Part shown: positions 38,530 through 51,732 of the stretch, in pieces | Layout: every line of letters begins with the position of its first letter | Position numbering within the stretch: position 1 is the first letter of the stretch | DNA from: Chrysoperla carnea | Taxonomy: Eukaryota; Arthropoda; Insecta; Neuroptera; Chrysopidae | DNA length: 64,000 nt | Direction of reading: 5' to 3' | Assembly (NCBI RefSeq): GCF_905475395.1 | Contig: NC_058341.1 | Location: forward strand, 34,673,501-34,737,500 | The notes under the pieces: model-generated | The model's database searches: none | What the model was told of the DNA's origin: nothing | Seen by the model: only the letters and a program-made list of their open reading frames with translations | Translations under genes and position numbers: made by a program

Positions 38530-39092
38530 GGAAAACTTGTCTTTGGAAAACAAGGTTTTTAAAACAGACTTCCAAGAAAATATTTTCATATTTCTTTACT
38601 TTTATGACTTAAAAGTGACGTCAACTTACCATTTTTAATATTCAATTGCAAAGTATGGCATTTTTCGCAATTACTATTATTTTTTTCATCGCCGACATTG
38701 GTATTTGTATAAAATTTGTTTAAAAAGAGTACCGATCAGAACTTACTCCAAGCGGGAAAACAGGTGAAAGCGTTTTTTCCCATTGCATAAAGGTTTTCTA
38801 GCGCTTAGTCTATAAGCTGTACAAATAGAACAAACATTTTCCAAGTAGTATTACGGAAAACTTGTTTAGGTCTAGTACAACAAGGTTTCCTTAACAGATT
38901 TCCAAGAACATATTTTCATATTTTCCACTAGTTTAAAAGCGCTGTCAACTTACCATTTTTATTATTCAAATTCTGGTGGCGTTTTGTGAAATCAATAATA
39001 CTATTTTCGTCAAAACTTTAATTTTCCGAATAATAACCATTTTTTTTATGTCGGTATTGACATTTTGATAAAATTTGTTTAGAAAGAGCACC
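38530..39092 (+). repeat. Direct duplication, two diverged units
   Basis: Unit 1 (38530-38733) and unit 2 (38855-39092) share GGAAAACTTGT at their starts, CATATTTTC and GTCAACTTACCATTTTTA blocks in the middle, and AAAATTTGTTTAGAAAGAG-like ends, in the same order. They are diverged by many substitutions and indels. It is either a segmental duplication or two copies of the same repeat inserted side by side. Confidence 0.7.
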
Positions 39093-41386
39093 TTAGCCTA
39101 TAATAATAGAAAAAGCATTTTCAATAATGTACTTTTTAAATATATTTCTACATAGGAATATTTTTGGTCGAAATACAAATATTTTCGAGAGAATTTTGCC
39201 TGGACTATATTGAAAAAGATTCTCTGAAGAAATTATGAAGACATAAATAAGTTAAGCCGGTAAATTTTATTTTAAAAGAATATTTCAGATGTTTTTTTAC
39301 ACGATAAATATTACATCATCATAGGTACATTGAATTCCAAGTAAAATCAATTTGACATGAACCGTAAGAAACGCGGTTTTTTTAATTTTGTTCATTCTAC
39401 AGATTTTTTAACGAGTTTCCTGCCTCGTATTTTTATCAAACTTGTTTAGCAAAATCAACCTTTTATTAAATTAATATTAAAATTGGATATTTTGGGTCGG
39501 ATTTTTTAATTAAGAAATTTTTAGAAAATGTATTAGTATAAAATAATTTAAAATTCTGTTAAAAGATTTATGGTAATGGTATGAAGTCATAAGATTTATT
39601 AAGCTAGAAGTATGTGTTGAACTTATACAAAGAGGGTTCACACAAAATGACCGGCATATAGAAAGATACGAGAGTGATGGTAGAGCGGTTCTTTTTTTAG
39701 ACTATATATACGGAACCCTAATTAAAAGATAAAAGGTACCTGTATGTCTGTTTGTTATCTTTCATACAAAAGCATCTAAGCATAATTTGTTAAACATAAA
39801 TACCAAAAAGCAATCTAGTTCATTCTAGGCTATCTCATCTCCAAGCACTTATGGCAGCTACTCTCAGTTTAAGTGCATGGATATTTATATGAGTAGATGT
39901 GTACGTTAATGCATGAAATATTTGACTGAATTTATTCTACTCTGCGCTTCCACCATTATCCTATTATATGAATTGCATTTAATTTTAAATAGATACTTAC
40001 AGCATTAAACTAAAAGTATTTTTGCACGAAGGCAGTTTTTATCGCCATAAAGTTGTAAAACAAAATTGTAGAAGCATTATCCGTTTCTCTTAGCTACTAT
40101 AAATTTTCAAAGTTGTTGATTTAATATTTAACACGTAAAGGATAATAATCTTTATTTTTTAGAATTTTTGAACATTTTTAGTTCGCGTTCTTGCTATAGT
40201 AACTTTCCAAACAAAGCTAGATATATGTAAACGAACAAATTAGAACAATAAACAAGAATTGGGGTTTCAGTCGGAACTTAGTCAAGCGCTCTTTCCCTGT
40301 TTTTTGAATATTTGTCGTGCCGTGTTTTTTAACCTTAGTATTAAATCAATTCTAGTTTGAGTACAATTTTTCCTAAAACGAAGCCTTGCTTAGACGTGTC
40401 TCTTTGCAATCGTGTTACTTCTGACTGCGCACTCCTTGCTTTTCTAGATTACCCTCGAGTTTTTTCTCTTTTATGGTGTAAACTTAACGAGGAAAACGAT
40501 CCCAGATTCACAGCTTTCAGTAAAAAGGCAGGGTCTTCTTTATTTACTTCTCCTGATTCAATCGCCCTTAAGGATATATACACTAGGAATGTAAATATCA
40601 TATACATCCTCGGGTTCGCAAATACCATATTTATTGTTTGTAATGTAAACTTGAGTATTAGTACTGTATGTAATAAGCAAGGCCAATCTCAGATATCAGA
40701 GACCAAATTCAGATTGAAAGCCTATTTGTCATCTAGGGCAAGAAGGTGCTAGAAGCAATTATGTGAGTCAATCTAAAGTGAATTATCCAGCAACGATCAA
40801 CAAGTAACGGCTAGTATGTAATAAAAAATTCTTAAAATTCTTTCGATATTAATTCCCAAATAAAAAAATATAAAATGATTTACAATAATTATTAGGTTGA
40901 AGTATATTAAATTTATCATATAAAAAAATATAGTCTATTACAAATAAAATGAATCAAATAATGATATGTCTATTACAACAATGTATTTTTCAATATAGTG
41001 CAAATGAATCATAACAATAATTTTGTATTTCATAACAAATAATAAGTGAAATAAATTCACACACTGTTGAAGTAAAATAGTCTTTAAATCTAATCAAAAA
41101 CTAATAATATAGCGTATTTTCCAAATTCCATAACCATATTATAACAAATTTATTACAAACAAGTGAAAAGAAACAATTGACTGAGTTAATTGTTGAAATA
41201 CCATGCATAGTCAGTGTTGATTTCTTTATCACATAACACATACAAAAATGTATAGACACTGTTGATGCGCAATCGTTTGTTTTTTTGACGTCAGTAAATA
41301 ACAAAAGATATTCACTTTTAAATAGACACACACACAACTAATATTCCTATATTAATACATACTATAAAATTTGCACCAAATTAACG
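39093..41386. other. Intergenic; one longer open stretch without ATG start
   Basis: A 131-codon open stretch (40357-40752, plus) is the longest in this region and less AT-rich than its flanks. It starts at TTG and not ATG, has no domain that I recognise and no flanking exon, so it is not called as a gene. The remainder is AT-rich. Confidence 0.35.
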
Positions 41387-41795
41387 CCCTCGTGGGTAAA
41401 CAGTGATGTTTACAAAAAAATGTTTCAAACCAAAGTATTTTTTTATAAGGAACATTTTTTACATTTAAACTTTTGTTCTATCTCCAACGGTTTACAAGAT
41501 GGGTCTTACGGACCCAAGATCCAATTGACCTATGATGCTCATTTACGAACTTGACCTCATTTTTTACGTCCTGAGTACGCTGTAAAAATTTCAGCTCGAT
41601 ATCTTTTTTCGTTTTTGAGTTACCGTGTCCACAGACGGACGGACGGACGGACAACTGGAAATGGACTAATTAGGTGATTTTATGAACAGCTATGACAAAA
41701 TTTTTTTCCTAGCATCATTATTTTTAAGCGTTACAAACTTGGGACTAAACTTAATATACTATGTATATTTCATATATGCATGGTATAATGATTAT
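41387..41795 (+). repeat. Dispersed repeat family B, most complete copy
   Basis: Reference copy for the family. From 5' to 3' it has CGTGGGTAAACAGTGATG, an AAAATGTTTCAAACCAAAG block, the CGGTTTACAAGATGGGTC block, the TACGTCCTGAG block, TTTTTTCGTTTTTGAGTTA, a GGAC tetranucleotide tract (41634-41657), GGAAATGGACTAATTAGGTG, GCGTTACAAACTTGGGACT and the palindromic end. It has no open frame. The interior microsatellite is CAGA in one copy and GGAC here. Confidence 0.8.
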
Positions 41796-44035
41796 ATAGA
41801 GTACATACATACACATTTTTCTAATAATGATGTATGTATATATGGGAAAAAATTATAAATATATATATATTTTATAAAATTGTTCAAGGTCAATTTTAAA
41901 AGAATGGCATCGGTAAATATAAAATTTTATAAGAATATCTATATTAAATAAATGGAAGTATCTGTGATGCCGGCTTTGGGACACCGATTTTCCAATTTTG
42001 ATTTTGACACTATATAAAACGATTTGCATGAAAAAAAATGTACGAGCGCCAAGCAACTTTGGATTAAAGGCTTGATTTTTTTATTTAGCTTTCAATATTT
42101 CGAAAACAAGGTCAGATACCGAAAAATTTTATTCTTAGTTTTCGTCTACATTTATGAAGTTACTGTAAAATTCATCAAAGTTGACAAATAATAAGGTACA
42201 AATAATTTCAACCCCAAGTCTAAACTTCCGCTGGAGCTCATACTACCGTTACATGTTTGCTATTAAGAGATTAAAAACGTTGAAGATTCTGACCAAAGAC
42301 TTACAGAATCATTCCCAATTACTTCTGTGAGTGTGACTTGTCCCTTACACCGATTAGGTTTACTATCAATAATTTGCTCTCGAATATTAAGTAGTTACAT
42401 AAGCTATCCTATAATAACCACCAAAATTGTGTGTTAAAGCTCCCTTTGAATGCCAACGCTTTAGCATCTTAGCAACAACTACTAATAAGCAGACAATCCG
42501 TGGTAGGTTCAACGTCATTCGGTATGACATACTTGGCAGTTTTTGTATAATAAAAGTAGAACCACATGTTAAATCCATGCATAGTCATCTTACAAATATC
42601 GACGACATCGAAATTTAAATTAAATTTAGTCGTGAAATGTAATCAAGTATTGAAGGTATTTTGTTATGAACACCGGCAACGAACACAATTCTTACAAATT
42701 CAAAAATTTTTCCAATATTTATAAAAAATCTATTTAAAAAATTTTAATCAAAAATTTTTGTAAGTTTTATGGGTTTTTCTTATCAAACAATTTTTTTATC
42801 CAATTTTTGGACAGAATTTTTATCAGTCATAAACGAGGTATTTCCCTTACAATTGTAATTTACATGCGGTGTTTTACTTGTAATAAGCAAAAAATTAAAA
42901 AAAAAAAAATCACAATCGTCCAAATTTTTATTTCCAAAACAAAAGTATAAAGCCTTGCGTACATTTTTGGAATGATTTGCATAAAGGTAAAATTGATTAT
43001 AGATATATAGATCTTAAATAGTCCAAAAACGCTCATTAACGGACCTGGCAGAATTTTAATTTACCTTTTTTTTGAATAAAAAGAACATAATTTTTTCCCT
43101 TAACTTAAAAAATAACAATTTTGAACGCATCAAATAACGGATAACCATTATACCAGATTTCAAGCAAAATGTTTTTCGATTTTTCAATGAACAATAGTCC
43201 ATTCTAGAAACACCCTACACTGTATAGACCTAAACATCCTTCTGCTTATGCTGGTGGCCCATTGCTAACTGCAGTCGAGTTTTATAGGCTAATAAAAATT
43301 TTAATTCAATGATTTTTGAATATTGTTTGATATGTCAGAGAAAGTATATTAATAAACTGAAAACCAGCGATAGCTCCATACAATTATTATTTAAAAAAAA
43401 CTTGTTCTAACAATTAAAAAATATTTAATGATTTTTTAATCACCATATATTTTAAAAATAGGTAAGTTTTACCAGTTCTTTAAGGAAAAACACAATAATT
43501 AGTATTTATTCTCAAAATTAACCATTTGTGTATATTATTTTCTTTTAAAAGTAATAATTATCACTTATTAAAATTTTAATTTTAATAAGTATGTACATTA
43601 TAATTGGAAAATCAATTAGGAGATTCAAGACATGTAATATCTATGCAATATAGAAACATGTAATTTTTCCAATTACTTAAAACCCATTTCAACCATATTT
43701 GTCAATTATTTTAATATAGAAGAAGTAATAGAATAAGTAGTTTCATATTTAAAGTGCTTTTACAGTTTTATATTGGAAACATATTTTCTGATAAAAGAAC
43801 AAGGTCATGATAATATTTATTATCTATGGTCATGAATATCCTTAAAATACCTACTTTTTTCCATGTAGAGAGGTGAATATGTTAAATGATAATAAATAAT
43901 ACAAACATATTATTAATATGAACATAAATATTCGAAAATTTACTAAAAGTTTTATTCATAAATTTTCCATTTTTTAAATTCATACTTGATAAAACTTGTT
44001 GAAAAAAAATAAATTTGATCTTTCTTTCTAGGACA
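41796..44035. other. Intergenic, no gene recognised
   Basis: AT-rich. Two mutually antisense 63-codon frames (42387-42618) have no recognisable relatives. A CACCCTACACTGTATAG motif near 43209 resembles the end of a TA-targeting DNA element. Confidence 0.45.
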
Positions 44036-44045
44036 ATTTTGTCTA

Positions 44046-44305
44046 GGTTAGGTTAGGTTAGGTTATATCGGCTGTCCACGAAGCACACACTTAGGCTATA
44101 GAGCCCATTGTGATACCATATATGTGTTTTACCACCTTTTCGCTGACAATTTCATTTATCAGCACCTCTTTTTCAGAGGGTGAGTGCACCTCCTTCATGC
44201 ATATACCATGCACTACACCAGCCCATCACAACTATTAATTAAATTAATTTTGTTGCGACGGCGGGAATCGAACCCGCTACCCTAAGCATACCGCGGACGG
44301 AATTG
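44046..44305 (-). mobile_element. tRNA-derived SINE with telomere-like tail, copy 3
   Basis: A 260-bp element on the minus strand, flanked by the 10-bp target-site duplication ATTTTGTCTA (44036-44045 and 44306-44315). The tail is four clean TTAGG-type pentamers (GGTTAGGTTAGGTTAGGTTA, 44046-44065). The B box GGTTCGATTCC is perfect (complement of 44264-44274). The A-box half of the tRNA head present in copy 1 is missing or replaced by CCGTCCGCGG. The body is close to the other two copies. Confidence 0.95.
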
Positions 44306-44315
44306 ATTTTGTCTA

Positions 44316-46981
44316 ATTTCACAATAATTTTGCACTGGATTTTGCAACACCAATCTAATGTGCAAACTTTGAAAAACATTTCAATAATATTTCCATTGAT
44401 AATATTCATAGAGGGGCATAAAGGAAGATATAGAGTTAAAATGTATTAAACTTTGTGTTATTAGTGTTTGTTTTGTCACTATAAATTTATTATAAATCAA
44501 TTTGTAAATTTATTATGAATCAATTTATAAAGAGAAAAAACAATTAATGATGTTAATTTTAAAAAAGTGAGGAAAAACTTTTACAGACCAGAGTACGTAC
44601 ACACGAATATACTTCGTGTGGGATTTACATCCCTGTATTGAAAATTTTATATACAGAGATGCGATTGAATAAAGAACAACAGTCATTGGACATAGTATAT
44701 TCATTTTATTTGATATAATTCTATAGTTACTTTAAGTTTAAAATTATGAGATAAGGATGCTACATATCTTGAAGATTTAGAGTATTTTATGTATTTCCGG
44801 ACATTTATAAGACAATATACTATAGCAAAAGGCAAGATGTGTAAGAAAGTCGTTGGTTGGTGGTTATTATAACGTCAGTAGTATTCTTATGCAATCAGAT
44901 GGCATGTCATTTATCCTTAAAATGCAGAGTTATCTTTTATTTTGTATAACAGATGCAGACGATACAATCTTTGAATGGTTTTTGCATATGCATATTCAGA
45001 AAATGTCGATGGTTTGCAAAAACAGGCACGCGATGGTCTAAAATTTTAAATTAAATTTTCGAGATTAACATTTTGTTAAAATTAAAATTGGCTATTGAAC
45101 GCTTAAAATAGCATGGTTTAACCTGTTCCGTAACCCCTTCTACAGTTTAGACATGTTTAACTCTCTTGATTTTATGTTAATTTTGTCAAGGAAAATTACA
45201 CAATGACTCGGATATTTTTTAATTGACATTATTACTTCGGTTCGTGGAAATTTAAATTGTTTTTCTTAAACCTATTAAAGAAAAATATTGTAGAAATTAC
45301 TAGTTAATGGATGTTTACACTTTTATTTTGAAGAGTTACAAATACTTTTATCTTTTATAATTCTTAGTCAAATTGGTCTGGGATATTTCTTAAATAAAAA
45401 AGTTAGTCGTCACGGTATGATTTGTTCAATTCTATCCCGAAATCGAAACCTCTGAGAGATTTGAACCATATCATCTTAATTTGCAATCGATAATGATCTA
45501 ATAAATATATTTTTAATTTTGCATATTGAATTTGTTTTAAAAAAAAAAAAACCCAGTTCAAATTAACTATAAAAAAAGTAATATAAATTTCTGGAGGATT
45601 CCTGTAACAGTTGAACCATTTATACTGTAACACATTGTGAGAGACATGATAGTTAGTATTTTATACTTAATAAAATTCTTATAAGACACAACTGGAATGT
45701 CGTTAAAAAAAATTTGCAATACCATCACAAATTTTTTATATCATTTATCCGAAATTCGAATAAAACCTATACACAAAAAATTGCTTACTATAATACTGTA
45801 AATTCCCAAAATATCATTATAATTATTTATATATACACACATATACAAAAAAAAAGCCATGATCATTAGTTGTCAGAATTATAGCTTTCTGATTCAGTAA
45901 ATTAGTTTGTTCTTTGATACTGATATTAACGAAAATATTGCAAATTTTATGTATTACCATTAAAATATGTGTTTAAACATATAATTACAACTGCATACTT
46001 ATGAAAAATATTTCAATCTGTTTGTAAATATCTGACTTTCGATTCGAATTAACATTCTATGAAGGGTAATTGAGAGTGTTTTTGGCTATGTTTCAATTAA
46101 ATCGGTTTAGTTTTGACAGAGTTACAAGAAAAAAGCCGGATTTATCGGGGTTTTTTAAATTTTGTAAATTTCACTTGTCATTCTTCCTAAAAATGAGCCA
46201 ATTAGTGTTTTTCCACTTTTAGTTTTCCATTTGGAATTTTTTTTAAATCATACTATTTAATAATTGAGTTTCTTAACTTGGCTAATAATAGAAATTTCCA
46301 CCAATATTGAAGAATAATTCATAATACCGAGAAATTAAAAGTTTCTTGTTTTCCTCTCAAATCCGTTTAATTGAAACTTTTTCTTTTACTGACACACTTA
46401 CACAAATATATTTAACCAAAAATATTATTTTAGACTTTTAAACATCCTAAGACGAATCGAAATAGTAACTTTCTGTCAGACAGTTAATATATTATATTGA
46501 AAAAAATATGAAAGTATGTAAAAGTAATTCGAAGAACTTGACTGAATAATGTCACTTATATTCCGTTCACTTAATTGTTCTTCGTAGAATTTTGTGTACA
46601 AGGTGCGGTTTTACTCGTTATATATGTTATTTTATTATATTTAATTTTTTCATTTTTAACTATATATTTATTGATGGTTTTGTACCAAAAATAGAATTGG
46701 CTGAAAAGGTCAAACTCAAAACTAAAATTATATTGCGATTGATGATTGCGGTATTTCGTATATGGCCAATCAAAACTTTATGAATTAGGAATTGTATATT
46801 GATTTTCACTTTAAAAAATCGAAGTATTTGAGACGCTTTAATAGGTTGTACCATTTAGCTCACAAACGTTATTTATCTTAACAAGACCAGCAATTCTTTT
46901 TCGAAACTCGAAACGAATACATTTAGCATAAAACTCAAACAAAATGTGACTTCTTTAAATAATGAATTGAGCAAGAGTTGA
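44316..46981. other. Intergenic, nothing recognised
   Basis: AT-rich. An imperfect tandem duplication of about 24 bp (TTTATTATAAATCAATTTGT-like) lies at 44484-44532. No credible coding frame. Confidence 0.5.
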
Positions 46982-47110
46982 TTTTTAACCTCCGATCCAA
47001 AAATAGGGGTATTATACGTTTGAACGCAATGTGTGTCTGTCTATATGTCTGTGGCATCGTAGCTCCCAAACGGATGAACCGATTTTTGATTTTTGAGTTG
47101 ACTTTTACAT
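46982..47110 (-). repeat. Dispersed repeat family C copy (minus strand)
   Basis: The reverse complement contains AATCGGTTCATCCGTTTGGG, GCTACGATGCCACAGACAT, a short CAGA tract and the GTATAATACCCC 3' end. The family is the same as at 62092-62300. Confidence 0.75.
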
Positions 47111-50100
47111 GGAACGTTCCATTTGATTTACGAATGATATTTGACACCTAAGAAACAATTCCATCTGGTTTTAGTGAAAAGTGAATCAACTAATTAAGGA
47201 AAATTAAATAAGCCACAGATTATCGTTTCATTTTCCTTAATACGCAGATTTTTTTACTTTTATTATTCTTAAAAGAAAAAGAAAAGTTGACTATTGAACT
47301 CAAAATGGATTAAATTAGAATGTAAAACATGAGACCTAAGACTTCTAGGAATTTATTAACTCTATACATAAACCAATTTTATGCAAATTTATTTACTAGG
47401 AAAAAATGAATTCGAATATGCGTGTGTAAATTCAAAATTGCTTTTATTGCAATTTATAAAAATTATATATTCCATAATAAATTAAAATTCGCCGAAAAAT
47501 TGATAAACTTAAATACATCATATTCATGTGAATTTAAAATTAAGATTTATAGTTTTGATCTATTTTTTACCAATCGAATACCTATTGACTTTTTGTAACA
47601 CGAGACCTTTATGAATTGAGCATAACTCATTCTTTTCCGGTTGTAACATTTTTAAATTATTTTTCTCTACTTCCATAATGTAGCAAACAAAAAAACTGCA
47701 TACAATGTTAAATGTATGCAAATTTTTGTGACGAATATTTTCTTATTTTTCACTACAAATTAAATTAAAGGGTAATTAAACAATAATTAGTTACTCGATT
47801 AACAATTACACCTCGTGATCTTCGAAATCAAGCTGTCAAGAATTTAAATACAAAATATTTTAAATATATTACACTTTTGTATGCAATTTTTACAAAAATG
47901 GAAGTAATTTGATGTTATTCGGAGCATTAACTAGTTCTTTTGAGTTTTATGTAGGTGCATGTTTGTTTTTCTGCAATATTTCAACATTATTTCAATACGC
48001 GTACAAAATGGTTTAAATAAACATACCACGTATACATGTGGTTTTTGTTATGATGTAATCAGAACGGCAGACCGTTTGTTTTTGTAAATTCAAAATACAT
48101 CGTTAGTTAAATATTTTTTTGAAACTTATTTTATAATTCTAGAGAGGTTTCAAAATTTAACAGCACGTATAATTGGCTAAAAATTTTATAATTCGAATTT
48201 AATAATTTGTTAAAAATTAGTACATTTTTATGGTGGAAGCGCAAGGAAGCAGTATATTTTAACATTATTAAGAAGCAAATTAAAAAAATTTACCCTTCCC
48301 TTAGCTTCCATGTTAAAATAAATTCCCATAAACTCAATTTAATCGATTGTTTTTTATTAAATATGGTTAACGGGTTTTCATATAAATTCAGTAGTACCGA
48401 AGAAAACTAACGGTTTAAGAAAATCGCTGACTTTTGTTACTTGTACTTGTATCGAAATATAAATTCAAAAGAAAATAAGTAAAAAACGAAACGAAATCAA
48501 GAAAAACTAAAAATAAATAGTTATTGAAATAAATACCGCGATACTCAAAATAAAACCATATATTAAGAACAACTCAAAGCCAAAAAAATTCATTAACAGA
48601 AAAATAAGTAACTAAAACTAAAAATTTACTATAAAACCTCCTATTTTTAACCTTTTTTAATTTATTATTTCAACCTTCTTAACTGAAAGTAGCGTTTGCT
48701 AATGAATTTAGTCGGGAAATGTTAGTGTTGAAAATATTTAAGCTTTTTAAAAAAACTTAAATATGTATATGAAAAAAATAAGTATACCAAACCAGTATTT
48801 TTTATTCTTTTTTAGTGATGAAAGTTTCGGAAATTGTACCAAATTGTTGCATGTTTTTTAAAGTGACGGGGTTTTCCGATTTCTCGTAAAATCTGAGAAA
48901 TGAAAGTGTGCAGTTATCTTCAAATGTATACATGTTTATTGATGATTTTTCCAATATATGAAATATTTTTTATACCATAGTGATTAGTGATGTACTTTTA
49001 TGATACATATAATAGACAACCTCTGTTCGTGAAAGAATGAAACTTATACAAAGGCTTTAATAATTGACGGTTGCAAAGAGTATTCTAAAATCAATTAAAA
49101 AATTTTTTTTACGTAGTGTTTAGTGTTTATACTCTTTTTTCTCATTTTGTTTAAACCGCCAATAATATCGCTTGGGAATCGTTAATCATTGGATGATTAA
49201 TCATTTTTTTTTACTAAACTGTTATGGTTATAAAAAATTATTGTTTGTCTCAAGGCCAAAACAAATCATGTCGTAATAATCAATTTCGTTCCACCTTAAA
49301 AACAATTTTTGAGTTTTGTTTTTGCAATGGAGATTTCGAACTCTGTTTTATACTACTTGACCGTCTTATCAATTATCAAGTAGAGGAAGTATCAGGTGGC
49401 CTACTTTCGAAGGATGAAAACTTTTCTCTGAAATTCTGAAAATTATACGTGAACATTCAAAATAGCACTCAAAAAATTACTACAATGGTACTTTCTCTAA
49501 AACCATGCAGTTCTTCGGATTTTTTTTATCAATGCAAAATGAAAGTAATACCCATTCGACAATCTTTTTTGTGTTGAGTAATTCATTGGAATTATAATGA
49601 TATCATTAATTTTAACGTGATGTTAAATTTGTTTAAAAAAATAACAATTTAAAAATAAATAAATAAAAATAAAGTTTTTTATTCTTATTTTACGGTTTTT
49701 TTTATCATAATCGGATATTCACTCGTTTTTTCTTTCTGTTTTTTGTAAAAAAAATATAAAAATGAATTCCAGTTAAGAGGTCGTTTAACTTTTTGTACTG
49801 TTACTAGATAGTTCACCAAATGTGAATTCAAATAATTACTTTTTGGGTAACAAGTTTTAAATGAACCTCATAAAAATTATTTCCCATTTTAATGTCATTT
49901 TTCTATTTAATGCTGCATTTGAAATGACTCGTTGATGAAAACTAATTCAAACGCCTGCCATTAATGACTCAAATAAAAAGACTTCAATTCGATTATAATT
50001 TCTAACTCATTCTAGCTGACAATATACTTTTTTGGCGTATAGTTTTGCACAAATTTAGCAATTCTACTTTCGATTTGTGTAGCTCCAAATTATTTAACAC

Positions 50101-51684
50101 TTTCTTGCTCTTTTAGTGTATATTTCTTCTTACTCTCAGTGTAAATCATAGAAAAAGATAGTCTTTTAAGATTGTCAACTACACTGCTTTCCTTTTCTAA
50201 TTGCAAGAAGAACTTTCCTTTTCTAATTGTGAAAACTGGAAAATTTAATGAATAATGAAAATAATATTTTTATTACACTTTTAAAATTTTACATTATATT
50301 ATTATTTTTCTGGGTAGAGCTGTACAAAATTCAGTTTAAAAATTGCTTACACATTGCTAAAAATATTTTAATAGCTACAAGATTAAACACAAACTAAATA
50401 CATGGATAGTATCATGGTACGAAAAATTATACGCAGCTAATCCTACTGATACGGAGTCTGAGGTTCCGATCCCCGTCTTAATATAATTAGCTGCATATCT
50501 GACACCGATTGACTCATGTCAAAAATGTTGTATGACTAATTACCGTTGTTGTCACAAGAAATGTAGATACAACTTTGTTTATCAACAACCATAGTTCTCC
50601 ATGTTGGTTCTTTACTAAGAATTGATAAAATTTCGCTGACACAAATTCATTACAACACGTAGTAAAAAAAAAACATAAAATAAAATAATAAGCAGGAACC
50701 AAAATAATAAAAATACCCATTTTGTATATAATTTAACACATTTTTATTTGGGTTATTATTAATATTTATAATTATTTCAAATATTTATATAAAATTCTAA
50801 ATTCAAATATTTATATCTAAATTAATAAATTTTTTTTTATTATTTTCGAAAGGATGTCGATTTTAATAATAATAGATCAAAATATAAAGTTTGTTTATAG
50901 AGGCTGTTTCAAGAAATATTGTAAAAACTCTACTATAAAGACCGCCGATTCAAAATACGTAATAATTTGCAATTTTGTATTAGCGTCGATTTCAAAATTT
51001 CTAACAAGGAAAATTATTAGTAAATTAGTAGTATTAATTAATTATTTTTAAATATTTAATCGTGTTATTTTCATGATTGTGATTTTTTGTATTATGGTCC
51101 AGATTGCCTTTTGTATAATTAATACAGTGAATAAGCCGGAAAAAATGTCAATAATGGAAAAAAAAGAGCCTGTTTTTTTGGTAATAAATAAGCTCACTAA
51201 ATCTAGTTTAATAAAAAAATATGAATAAAGTTTATTTATCTCGCTAGTCGCTACCAACGTGGCTAGATTTCTTTAGTGACAGCAGATTTGTCAGCATGAC
51301 GGACGCTATCGTTGATAATTTCAATACAAAGCACGAAATATCAATCAGAAAATCACTCAACCATGTTGACATCATTTCCGAATGCAAGCAAATACTAAAG
51401 CCGCAAAATTTTTTAATACCTCATAGTAGGTCGTTATTATACAACATCGTTCTTTCTACCCTGTTCTTGGTGTACGAGAATGCATAATTGCATAACTCAA
51501 TAATTAGCGTACCCTGATGTGGAAATTTATTCCCTAGTATTCTGACCTGCTTTTATTATGAAATTCATTCATGTAGGTACAATAACTTTTATCTCCCCAT
51601 TACTCCGTTATTTTTTACAACACCCTTTGTCGCGTACGTAGTAAAATCTAACAATGTTAATAACTTACTTTTCTTTGTTTACAG
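47111..51684. other. Upstream of the GH9 gene; no coding exon recognised
   Basis: AT-rich. It holds an imperfect 17-bp direct duplication (50187-50203 and 50213-50229). A 63-codon frame at 51296-51487 starts at a good ATG context and is less AT-rich than its surroundings, but resembles no family that I recognise. The stretch ends with a pyrimidine tract and ACAG (51681-51684), the likely acceptor of a 5' UTR intron of the GH9 gene. Confidence 0.45.
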
Positions 51685-51732
51685 ATTTCAACAACAACGC
51701 CAATAAAATAAAACCATAAAACTCCGTACACA

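Noticed and set aside
40357-40752. 131-codon open stretch on the plus strand
   Set aside because: It begins with TTG and not ATG, has no recognisable domain and no neighbouring exon. It was kept only as a remark in the region entry.
44046-44065. Interstitial telomere array
   Set aside because: Four TTAGG-type pentamers could suggest a telomere relic, but they lie inside the target-site duplications of a SINE and are its tail.
50430-50485. Second tRNA-like sequence (GGTTCCGATCCCC)
   Set aside because: Only a B-box-like stretch with a doubtful A box; too weak to call.
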